From contig JAGBSL010000051.1 in assembly GCA_017631875.1 (NCBI GenBank), forward strand, positions 1 through 43,174: 43,174 nt of DNA, written 5' to 3'. The DNA is from Bacteroidales bacterium (lineage in GTDB: Bacteria; Bacteroidota; Bacteroidia; Bacteroidales; UBA932). Below, in pieces: positions 22,923-29,812 of this stretch (positions within the stretch are counted from its first letter, which is position 1; each line of letters opens with the position of its first letter). The notes under the pieces were generated by a model. That model was not told the DNA's origin and searched no databases. It worked only from the letters and a program-made list of their open reading frames with translations. The translations under genes and the position numbers were made by a program.

Positions 22923-25628
22923 TCAGTTGGCGTAAACAACCTTAGATACCTGAATAAGGCCGTTTGACGAACCTGAAGCACAATCAACCTCTATCTTATA
23001 ATATGCATTTGCTACAGGCTTTGAAATATTAAATACCACATTACCCTTAGCTGCTGTAGCTGTATATGTATCTTTTGTAGTAAAGTTAGCATCTGAAGAT
23101 ACATACAACTTCAAAGAGTTAATTTTGTTAGCGGTTAGTGCATCTACAGTCATTGTCACAGTCTTCAACGCTTCTGGCACAGCTGCAAATGTTGTAATTG
23201 TAGCGACTGAAGCTGTTCCTTTTCTACCCGCCTTAATATAAGACCACCCGTTATTATTATTATTCCAATTTGCTATAGTACATTTAAAGCCGTTATTAGT
23301 TGCATACCAAGTAGTTGTATATGAACTGACCTTACCGGAATTATAATTTGCGCCAAACAACAACGTATATTCAACTGGCTCATCACCTGAAGTTACACCT
23401 AACTGTTTTACCAACACAATAATATCATCCAATTCCTCAGAAGCAATTTTAACCTCATATGTAATTTCAGCCTCAGACTGATTCTCCGAGAAGTTCACTA
23501 CAACTTCACCTGTTTCCTTATTGACGTTCCAATCATTCGCATCCTCGCACTCAATATCCCACTCAATATTTGATTTAACAGTAAATTTTGCCTCAGTCGC
23601 ATCCGCTGCAACAGTAATCGTTGCTGATGGAGTCACTTCAATATAAGGAGCAGCAACATGGTCTACATAGTAAGCGGGACCACCAACCTGAACTTTAGAG
23701 TTATATACTGTTCTTGTTCCAATGAGTGTTAACTCATCACCATTCCTAAGGCCAAGGGAATCAAATGACTTATCATTTGCAGTATTCTTAGTTGCAGTTA
23801 AACCATACACATAAACAGTTCCTGTTCCATCAGTAAGATCAAAGTTACCAAAGGCATTAGCCTCTGCAATATTAGACATCACTCCTGTCAACTGATACCA
23901 CATATATGGATGAACTTCTTTAGCCAAGAACTCCTCAATAGTAAGCTCTTCAACAAATGATGTTGCCTGAGAAACAGTAATCACTTCTGAGTACTCATTA
24001 TTCTCAAGATCAAGACCTGTAATCTGAATATATCCCTTGCGGAGGTCATTTGATGCGTTCTCAGTAACTGTATAGCTGATTCCCTCTGGAGTCCACTCTG
24101 CTGCAAGCCAATCACAATCTGATGTGCATTCAGCATCTGCAAAGGCATTCGCCTCAATATCATAGAGGTTCTTGGTTGAAACAGACACAACTTCGAACGA
24201 CTCCACATAATCAATCTGAAGGGCAGATTCTGTTACATTGAGTTCCGGAGTAACATCAGGAGTTTCACCACTTCCTCCTGCTGTCTGGTATGTAACAGTT
24301 ACAGCATCCATTCTAACCTGTCCAGTCAACTTAGCAACAGTGAAGTTCTGAACAGCCGATGTGAATGAGACTGTAACCTTATCAGAACTCGCAGTGGCAG
24401 TTGCCCCTATCGAATTCGCAAGAGCTGTAGCATAAGATGTGTTATTACAGTCAAATACAATTTTAGTGATGTTACCAGGAGCAGATACTACAATAGATGA
24501 ATTCTGATAAAATCTAGCAGGATTAGAATAATCCGCCACATTATTTGTAGAGCTAGCCTTGTTATTAGTAAGAGTAATACCATTCTCCTCCCAAACCTGC
24601 TTAGATGTTGTGAATTCTGTTCTCTTTGACGTACTATTAAATGTCAGGGTCGCTGTAATCTCTGATACGCGCGAAGCGACCTCTGCATCCTGCATCTTGA
24701 TAGCAAGGGTATTTCTAGTATTCTGCTTAAACACAAGATTACATGTCTCAACTGTACGCGTGTATGTCGCCTTATCAGTATTTAGTTCTACTGTGAAAGA
24801 CTCCCAAGTACATGGAAGGAATGAAGCCCAGAACACGACGTTACCATTCTCTACAGAAAGATTAGCGCCATTGATCTCAATGACATTGGCTGACATGTTG
24901 TCATCATGCTTAACAAACGCATCATTTACCAGGTCATACTTCTGGATTCCGACCATATTTGCAGCCTCCTGAGCAGTAATCTTCACACTAATAACCTGCT
25001 CTTCATCTGAAATGCCATTAACCTCCTTCAATGTAATGTAAGCATGTGCAACTTTTCTATTCCACTTCAAAGAAATAGCCTCTTCTGGCATACCTGCATA
25101 TACATCAGACTGTGCCACCATTACATCAGACTCTGGGTCAAACGAGTCTGCAAGAGGAGTCTGAACTGACGGAAGAATTACGTTAAACGATGGAGCATTC
25201 TTCATATCTGAAGAGCCTACTACTGAAGAAGGATAAATTCCATAGAAAACATACTCTCCTTCTGCATTGCCAACAAACTTACCAGGAACATCAAACTGGG
25301 CAACACTTGAAGCTTCATCAAGCTCTGTTGAAGCGTAGAATTTCGCCGTCTTGTATCCATCTTCCTCTGAAGCTATGGCAGTACCATCTGCATTCTGCCA
25401 AACATCATCACATGTATATGCAATTCTGATCTTATCACCTTCAGACCACTGAATAGTCTCACCAGTCCACTCAGTCTTTGTATCGTCAGCGAAAGCCGGC
25501 TTCTCAGAAGTAAAGGTCAGACATGAAACCTGCTCTGTCTCCGGAGCAACAACCTCCTGCTTCTGGCAAGAGAAAAATGCGGTTGCAGCTGCTGCAACGA
25601 GCATTAAATTTGAAATGATTCTTTTCAT
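22923..25628 (-). CDS. Large fimbrillin-like/BACON-domain lipoprotein
   Basis: This 901-residue surface or periplasmic lipoprotein starts at the ATG at 25628 (MKRIISNLMLVAAAATAFFSC), with Cys 21 lipidated. A fimbrillin-like part over about 30-310 includes TEWTGETIQWSEGDKIRIAY and FYGIYPSSVV. A beta-rich module follows (about 320-450), ending QVRMDAVTVTY. A BACON-like module (about 460-555) ends SEVITVSQA. An OB-fold-like stretch (about 560-665) contains YQLTGVMSNIAEANAFGNF and NGDELTLIGTRTVYNSKV. A second BACON-like domain lies at about 670-745, and the C-terminal module resembles the earlier beta-rich one. BACON domains are thought to bind glycans or mucin; a role here is inferred. The gene looks richer in A and T than its neighbours. 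It lies 15 bases after a 50-residue small ORF. Confidence 0.75.
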   Translation of the reverse strand: MKRIISNLMLVAAAATAFFSCQKQEVVAPETEQVSCLTFTSEKPAFADDTKTEWTGETIQWSEGDKIRIAYTCDDVWQNADGTAIASEEDGYKTAKFYASTELDEASSVAQFDVPGKFVGNAEGEYVFYGIYPSSVVGSSDMKNAPSFNVILPSVQTPLADSFDPESDVMVAQSDVYAGMPEEAISLKWNRKVAHAYITLKEVNGISDEEQVISVKITAQEAANMVGIQKYDLVNDAFVKHDDNMSANVIEINGANLSVENGNVVFWASFLPCTWESFTVELNTDKATYTRTVETCNLVFKQNTRNTLAIKMQDAEVASRVSEITATLTFNSTSKRTEFTTSKQVWEENGITLTNNKASSTNNVADYSNPARFYQNSSIVVSAPGNITKIVFDCNNTSYATALANSIGATATASSDKVTVSFTSAVQNFTVAKLTGQVRMDAVTVTYQTAGGSGETPDVTPELNVTESALQIDYVESFEVVSVSTKNLYDIEANAFADAECTSDCDWLAAEWTPEGISYTVTENASNDLRKGYIQITGLDLENNEYSEVITVSQATSFVEELTIEEFLAKEVHPYMWYQLTGVMSNIAEANAFGNFDLTDGTGTVYVYGLTATKNTANDKSFDSLGLRNGDELTLIGTRTVYNSKVQVGGPAYYVDHVAAPYIEVTPSATITVAADATEAKFTVKSNIEWDIECEDANDWNVNKETGEVVVNFSENQSEAEITYEVKIASEELDDIIVLVKQLGVTSGDEPVEYTLLFGANYNSGKVSSYTTTWYATNNGFKCTIANWNNNNNGWSYIKAGRKGTASVATITTFAAVPEALKTVTMTVDALTANKINSLKLYVSSDANFTTKDTYTATAAKGNVVFNISKPVANAYYKIEVDCASGSSNGLIQVSKVVYAN

Positions 25629-25643
25629 ACTCTGCAACAGTTT

Positions 25644-25796
25644 TTAGATTTCACCAAGATCATTATCGTCATCATAGCCGTAGCCAGGATTGTCGTAGCT
25701 TCCGCAAAGCACGCCTTCGCTCAGGACTTCGAGCGTTGTTACTGAAGGGGTTTCGTAGGTCTGGACCCCTCTAGTGTTGTTTTTGTTAAAGGTCAT
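25644..25796 (-). CDS. Small 50-residue protein with EGVLCGS motif
   Basis: A short frame between the endonuclease and the fimbrillin/BACON gene encodes 50 residues. The middle reads TYETPSVTTLEVLSEGVLCG (13-32), and the tail is rich in Gly, Tyr and Asp (YDNPGYGYDDDNDLGEI). There is no signal peptide. Similar short frames with a Y-E-x-P start, a V-x-x-E-G-V-L-C-x-S centre and a variable acidic tail are, to my recollection, common upstream of fimbrillin-like genes in Bacteroidales, but I know of no assigned function. It has a good promoter 70 bases upstream and ends 15 bases before the lipoprotein start, so the two are cotranscribed. Support comes from the ATG, the spacing and the promoter. 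Confidence 0.65.
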   Translation of the reverse strand: MTFNKNNTRGVQTYETPSVTTLEVLSEGVLCGSYDNPGYGYDDDNDLGEI

Positions 25797-25865
25797 AATT
25801 TTGATTTTATATTTATTTTATTCACTTGCTTCTACGTGGTTCCTTGCCTGAAATCAAAGAAGCCG

Positions 25866-25897
25866 CGAAGATACTGAATATCAATGACCTCTACAAA
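25866..25897 (-). promoter_or_regulatory. Promoter of the small ORF and fimbrillin/BACON lipoprotein
   Basis: On the minus strand TTTG (25897-25894), a 20-base spacer and TATCTTCG (25873-25866) match the consensus with one change in the -7 element. The leader is about 64 bases and holds a GCTTCT/AGAAGC inverted repeat. Confidence 0.6.
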
Positions 25898-25951
25898 ATT
25901 ATTTTAACAAATTTTATCCGATTGGGAACCGGATATGAATGGACAGGAAAG

Positions 25952-25976
25952 CTGGTCTGCCAGAGAGGCAGATCAG
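25952..25976 (-). terminator. Hairpin containing the endonuclease stop codon
   Basis: CTGATCTGCC (25976-25967 on the minus strand), which includes the stop TGA, pairs with GGCAGACCAG (25961-25952) with one mismatch around a five-base loop. Confidence 0.6.
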
Positions 25977-26956
25977 AAAGTCTGAAAGGCCTGCCAGGAG
26001 GCTTGGGATTCGGCTGACGGTTCGAGACTGTCTGGGATGGACGGAAAGAGATCGAAGCCAGTCGATGACTCGAGCTGATCTACTGAAACTGTGTAATCTG
26101 CGTATGAATGACCCTTGAGATCGTTATGCGGAAGCCAGAAGCCGATGGTGGAAGCTTCGGTAACGACTCCGTCAGTCCTCTTGACCTTGAGCAGCGCCTT
26201 CCAATAATAGTTAGGCACCGGAAGCGTCTTGGAGTCGTTCTTGTTGACTATCGTCTTGACTTTTTCATCCATACCGTGCTTTTCGAATACCGCACCTGTC
26301 ACGACATAGAGGGTATCACCGAGCGGAATCTGATTCCGCACCGCTTCTTCAAGCTTTGCCCAGATGTTTCCGTTAAAGCCGTTCTGCAGCTGCGGGGTCA
26401 TGTTGGTCGAATAGTAAGTCTGCGCCATCATGGCAGGGACACCGCTTCGGTCGGCATTGGGAATCTGGTGGCCGCGGGCGTAGAAGTTCTTAGGATAGTT
26501 CACGGTTGGCTGCGAAGCTCCATAGCCTGTCCTTACACTCGTCTGCCCACTCTGAGGGACATGTGGGTCATAGCCCCATGCCTCTTCACGTCCGGTAGCA
26601 GTATGCGACGCGCACAAAGGATATGCTACCCATAAAGCTGCATAAAGGTCATCGTCATAAAGAATAGTATAGTTGCGCTGCAGACGTCCCTCCATATGAG
26701 CAGTGTGAGTGACCACATGAACGCTTTCATCCGCAGCAATGGAAGCCGGAAGTTCCATCCATGCAGGATTGCTCTCCTCCGCTACAACCGGATCGTCCTG
26801 CTTGACCTCAACAGAATCAGCCTGGACCACTGTCCCGGGACCCGTCTTATCAGACGATTTGCGCACCACACCACAACCATAAAGTATATAGCACAGGGCC
26901 AACACCACAAACAGTATCAGCAACACCGAGAATATGATCTTCAATCCCCTATTCAT
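25973..26956 (-). CDS. Membrane-anchored DNA/RNA non-specific endonuclease
   Basis: Members of this beta-beta-alpha-metal nuclease family cut DNA and RNA non-specifically with a magnesium ion. The 327-residue protein has one N-terminal hydrophobic segment (IIFSVLLILFVVLALCYILY, about 7-26), which should anchor it in the inner membrane with the enzyme outside. The catalytic motif FYARGHQIPNADR, near 157-169, corresponds to the family DRGH with the general-base His retained and Asp replaced by Ala, as is often seen in Bacteroidetes members. STNMTPQLQNGFNGNIWAKLE follows, with the metal-binding Asn region. Nucleic-acid scavenging is a likely but inferred role. The gene diverges from tRNA-His. 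Confidence 0.88.
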   Translation of the reverse strand: MNRGLKIIFSVLLILFVVLALCYILYGCGVVRKSSDKTGPGTVVQADSVEVKQDDPVVAEESNPAWMELPASIAADESVHVVTHTAHMEGRLQRNYTILYDDDLYAALWVAYPLCASHTATGREEAWGYDPHVPQSGQTSVRTGYGASQPTVNYPKNFYARGHQIPNADRSGVPAMMAQTYYSTNMTPQLQNGFNGNIWAKLEEAVRNQIPLGDTLYVVTGAVFEKHGMDEKVKTIVNKNDSKTLPVPNYYWKALLKVKRTDGVVTEASTIGFWLPHNDLKGHSYADYTVSVDQLESSTGFDLFPSIPDSLEPSAESQASWQAFQTF

Positions 26957-26978
26957 GACAGAACTGTAATTTCTTCAA

Positions 26979-26986
26979 CAAATATA
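26979..26986 (-). promoter_or_regulatory. -7 promoter element of the endonuclease gene
   Basis: TATATTTG on the minus strand, 22 bases before the ATG at 26956, matches TAnnTTTG. Confidence 0.45.
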
Positions 26987-26997
26987 TTGAAAAATGT

Positions 26998-27026
26998 TGC
27001 AGGATAAAAATATTTGCGTATCTTTG
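26998..27026 (+). promoter_or_regulatory. Promoter of tRNA-His
   Basis: TTG (26998-27000), an 18-base spacer and TATCTTTG (27019-27026) precede the tRNA 5' end by 17 bases. Confidence 0.6.
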
Positions 27027-27043
27027 CAGTCCCAATTAAACAT

Positions 27044-27118
27044 GGTGCCCATAGTTCAGTTGGTTAGAGCGTCAGATTGTGGTTCTGAATGTCGTGGGTT
27101 CGAATCCCACTGGGCACC
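27044..27118 (+). tRNA. tRNA-His (anticodon GTG)
   Basis: The acceptor stem GTGCCCA pairs with TGGGCAC, and an extra 5' G (27044) faces the C at 27118, the hallmark of tRNA-His. The anticodon stem TCAGA/TCTGA encloses TTGTGGT with anticodon GTG at 27079-27081. The T arm GTGGGTTCGAATCCCAC is standard. The CCA end is not encoded: the sequence continues CAAAAG. Confidence 0.97.
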
Positions 27119-27120
27119 CA

Positions 27121-27150
27121 AAAGAGGAAGTCTTTCGACTTCCTTTTTTT
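27121..27150 (+). terminator. Terminator of tRNA-His
   Basis: GGAAGTC and GACTTCC pair across a TTTC loop, extended by A/T pairs and followed by seven T. Confidence 0.9.
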
Positions 27151-27182
27151 GTGTCCGGTGGTGCATGAACCCATAAGGGTTC

Positions 27183-27232
27183 GTCATCGACGAAGTCGCT
27201 GAGCCTCAGCGAAAGTCATCGACGAAGTCGCT
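27183..27232. repeat. Direct repeat of 18 bases downstream of tRNA-His
   Basis: GTCATCGACGAAGTCGCT occurs at 27183-27200 and again at 27215-27232, each followed by small palindromes (GCTGAGCCTCAGC, GCTTGAGCGAAGC). Confidence 0.85.
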
Positions 27233-27246
27233 TGAGCGAAGCGAAA

Positions 27247-27298
27247 GAATCCCACTGGGCACCCAAAAGAGAGACCGATTCGTCGGTCTCTTTTTTTT
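27247..27298 (+). repeat. Duplicated tRNA-His 3' end with its own terminator
   Basis: A 25-base exact copy of the tRNA-His 3' end and its flank (27102-27126) is found at 27247-27271. A second terminator follows, GAGACCGA/TCGGTCTC with a TTCG loop and eight T. The terminator stems of the two copies share no sequence. A weaker match continues further (TGGTGCATGAACCC at 27159 against TGGTGCATAAACCC at 27307). There is no complete second tRNA. Confidence 0.85.
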
Positions 27299-27743
27299 AT
27301 GCACAATGGTGCATAAACCCGAATTCGCCTCAATGTAATATCTCGATTGATTTCCATTATAGTTCTAGTGAACTTTATTCGATTAGGATTCACTAGAACT
27401 GGTGATATGAATCACATTCGGGAGAAATTCAGCAGTTCTAGTGAATTTAAGCAGCCGGACATTCACCAGAACACGTAAAACCAAACGGATATCAGGAAGA
27501 AAGAATAGTTCTAGTGAAGTAATTAAGTATCGTTTTCTGACATTATTTTACAGACCTAAAATTCCCAGGGACCCACAGTTCTCCACCAAAAGGGCCATTC
27601 GGTGGACAAAGTGGAGTATGTAAGGACTGTTTTCCACCAAAAGGGCTATCCGGTGGAGAAAGTGGAGTAAAACAGTACTCTTCTCCATAAAACCAGTCAT
27701 TTCGTGGAGAAGAGTACAGTTAAGCGAAAGTCGAGTTGTCGAA
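27299..27743. repeat. Non-coding inverted-repeat array between tRNA-His and mltG
   Basis: No gene is seen here. The 12-mer AGTTCTAGTGAA occurs at 27361, 27434 and 27507, and inverted at 27389 (perfect) and 27461 (one change, first 11 bases). Two tandem units follow at 27581-27616 and 27632-27667, each with CCACC, a core AAAAGGGC, then GGTGG and AAAGTGGAG. A third hairpin at 27675-27717 has a 13-bp perfect stem GTACTCTTCTCCA with a loop containing AAAACCAGTCATTTCG. That last hairpin is suitably placed to terminate mltG. Confidence 0.8.
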
Positions 27744-28793
27744 CTATTTCTTTTTGGCCTTGCGGCGTGCAGTAAGTTCCTTCTGGAAGGCGCGAGCGTT
27801 CTTCATGTGCTCACTGTATGTCACTGCAAAGCGGTGGGTGCCGTCGAACTCCGGACTTGCACAGAAGTAAATATAGCCGTGCTTGTCAGGGTTGAGAACT
27901 GCGTCCAGGCAAGCCTTCGGAGGGACGTTGATCGGCGCAGGAGGAAGCCCGGCATACTTATATGTATTATAAGGTGAGTCAACTGTGAGATGTTTCTTAA
28001 GCACTCGGTCAAGCGTGTAGTCATAGCAGAAGCAGACTGTCGGGTCAGCTTGGAGCTTCATTCCCTTCTTATAGCGATTAAGGTACACGCCTGCGATCTT
28101 AGGATACTCGAAGCTCTTGAGGGTCTCCCCGCTTACGATAGATGCCACCACTGAAACCTCTTTGCGGGTCAATCCCTGTGCCTCAGCCTTTGCCACACGC
28201 TCCGGAGTCCAGAACGCATCGTATTCCTTCTTGAACCTGTCGAAAATCTCCTCCACAGAAGCCGTCCAGTACATCTGATACGTGTCTGGAAGCACCAGGC
28301 CAAAGACATCCTCGGGATTGAAGCCATATCCTGCTAGGAAGGCCTCGTCAGAGAGAGCCGAAGCCACAGCAGCAGAGTCAACCATCATCTGCATGGCGAT
28401 CTTCTTTGCCAGCACGCCTTTCGAACGGATCGTTCCGGAAAGGGTCAGGTTCTGAGGCGTCTGCCAACCGAAGACGATCATCCTAGCCGCATATATACTT
28501 GTGCAAGAAGGATCTATCACATAACGTCCCGGTTTCATATTCTGCGCCACATCGACCTTTGCAAAGGCACGTTCCACACTCTTAGGACGCACGACTCCTG
28601 CCCCTACACAGAGAGAATCCATAATCTGCTCCACAGGAGTATCCGGATAGACATACAGGACGTACTCCTTCGTAAAATTAGGCTTCTTATTATCTATGTA
28701 ATACCTTCCGCCGATGAATCCGGCCACACCAGCAAGCACAGCCATTGCGGCCAGCGCTACCCATATTATCTTTGACTTCATATTCATATACAC
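27744..28793 (-). CDS. mltG: Endolytic transglycosylase MltG
   Basis: MltG cuts nascent peptidoglycan glycan strands at the inner membrane and sets their length. The protein (up to 349 residues) has an N-terminal membrane anchor, IIWVALAAMAVLAGVAGFIGG. A LysM-like region follows, and the YceG catalytic core has VVASIVSGETLKSFEYPKIAGVYLNRY, whose Glu in IVxxET is the expected catalytic residue, then GMKLQADPTVCF and YAGLPPAPINVPPKACLDAV. Two starts are possible, the ATG at 28793 one base after the glucosaminidase stop and the one at 28781 (MKSKIIWVALAAM). The second is the more natural membrane-protein start. Coupling to the upstream glucosaminidase makes a small peptidoglycan-remodelling operon. 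Confidence 0.9.
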   Translation of the reverse strand: MYMNMKSKIIWVALAAMAVLAGVAGFIGGRYYIDNKKPNFTKEYVLYVYPDTPVEQIMDSLCVGAGVVRPKSVERAFAKVDVAQNMKPGRYVIDPSCTSIYAARMIVFGWQTPQNLTLSGTIRSKGVLAKKIAMQMMVDSAAVASALSDEAFLAGYGFNPEDVFGLVLPDTYQMYWTASVEEIFDRFKKEYDAFWTPERVAKAEAQGLTRKEVSVVASIVSGETLKSFEYPKIAGVYLNRYKKGMKLQADPTVCFCYDYTLDRVLKKHLTVDSPYNTYKYAGLPPAPINVPPKACLDAVLNPDKHGYIYFCASPEFDGTHRFAVTYSEHMKNARAFQKELTARRKAKKK

Positions 28794-28794
28794 T

Positions 28795-29742
28795 TTATCT
28801 CAACTGCAATACATCTCCCTCGCGGAGGACATGATCCTCACTGATTCCGTTCAGACGGCATAAATTCTTCATCCTTACCGCATACCTCTGGGATATTTCC
28901 CACAGAGTCTGACCTTCCTCTACAACATACCTGTCAAGACCAGGATGTGCCGCCTTCTTTTTCTTCTGAAGATAGACTACTGTGCCAGGAAGAAGTTCCG
29001 AATCCTCCTTCAGGTCGTTGAACTTAAGAATTTCCTTATGGAACAGTCTGTATGACTTCGCTATGCTCTCATATGTCTCCCCTTCCTCAGCATAGATAAA
29101 AGGAACACCGTTCTGGGAGTACATCTGACGGGAGAGAGCGAATCGAAAGACCTCGCGCTGACCGTCCGTCAACGGACGCGCCTGTTCGAGCTGCACTGGA
29201 GAGTCCGGAATCTGATGAGCCCTTTCCTCCTTCTCACCAGGCTGTACGGAATCGTAGATATAGAGCTCATACTCCTCGATGATCCTGATCAACTTCTCCG
29301 GATACTTTGGATCAGTTGCATAACCGGCTGACTTAAGGCCATATGCCCAACTCTTATAGTCAGTAGACTCATAATCGAAAAGGAACTTATACCTGTCCCT
29401 GTACCGAAGGAAGTCGGAGTGGTCCCTAAAAGACTCTTCCGGGCTGTCGTATTTCCTGAAGCACTCTCCTTTGGCGTCGTCATCGTGGTACACCTTTGCT
29501 CCGGTCCAAGTGTTATGACACTTGATTCCGAAATGGTTGTTACCCCTGACCGCAAGTTCCGAGAGGCCGTTTCCTGATTCAAGAAGTCCCTGAGCGAGGG
29601 TAATGCTGGCTGGAACGCCTGTACGATACATCTCGTCGATCGCCAGGTCTGAGTATTTCTCAATGTATGATTTCTGTGGAGTATCTGCCATGCAGAGGGC
29701 TGAAAGCAGAACCACCAATACTGCAAATAATGTTTTCTTCAT
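28795..29742 (-). CDS. Exported glucosaminidase with C-terminal LysM repeats
   Basis: This enzyme is predicted to hydrolyse N-acetylglucosaminyl bonds in peptidoglycan. The start is the ATG at 29742 (MKKTLFAVLVVLLSALCMA, a signal peptide), because a TATCTTCG promoter element lies between it and an earlier in-frame ATG at 29769. This gives 315 residues. A FlgJ/LytG-type glucosaminidase domain at about 25-160 contains SITLAQGLLESGNGLSELA, with the catalytic Glu, and NNHFGIKCH. Two LysM modules follow at about 215-262 and 268-315 (YVVEEGQTLWEISQRYAV), and the protein ends within the second. mltG starts one base after the stop, so the two hydrolases are coexpressed. Confidence 0.9.
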   Translation of the reverse strand: MKKTLFAVLVVLLSALCMADTPQKSYIEKYSDLAIDEMYRTGVPASITLAQGLLESGNGLSELAVRGNNHFGIKCHNTWTGAKVYHDDDAKGECFRKYDSPEESFRDHSDFLRYRDRYKFLFDYESTDYKSWAYGLKSAGYATDPKYPEKLIRIIEEYELYIYDSVQPGEKEERAHQIPDSPVQLEQARPLTDGQREVFRFALSRQMYSQNGVPFIYAEEGETYESIAKSYRLFHKEILKFNDLKEDSELLPGTVVYLQKKKKAAHPGLDRYVVEEGQTLWEISQRYAVRMKNLCRLNGISEDHVLREGDVLQLR

Positions 29743-29746
29743 GACG

Positions 29747-29754
29747 CGAAGATA
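29747..29754 (-). promoter_or_regulatory. -7 promoter element before the glucosaminidase gene
   Basis: TATCTTCG on the minus strand ends only four bases before the ATG at 29742, so the transcript would start at or next to the start codon. It directly follows the rpsA terminator. Confidence 0.45.
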
Positions 29755-29759
29755 ATAAA

Positions 29760-29792
29760 AAACGTCCAAGTACGAGACGTACCTGGACGTTT
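29760..29792 (-). terminator. Terminator of rpsA
   Basis: AAACGTCCA with GTACG pairs with CGTAC and TGGACGTTT across an AGA loop, with one internal mismatch. The minus-strand sequence beyond is T-rich. It starts 20 bases after the rpsA stop. Confidence 0.8.
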
Positions 29793-29812
29793 AATATTGA
29801 GTTTAGTAACGA

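Noticed and set aside
25797..25972. Plus-strand frame of 63 residues (25826-26017)
   Set aside because: It has no motif or promoter and overlaps the small-ORF promoter and the endonuclease 3' end on the other strand.
27247..27271. Second tRNA-His gene
   Set aside because: Only the 3' end of the T arm and acceptor is present. There is no D arm, anticodon arm or 5' acceptor strand.
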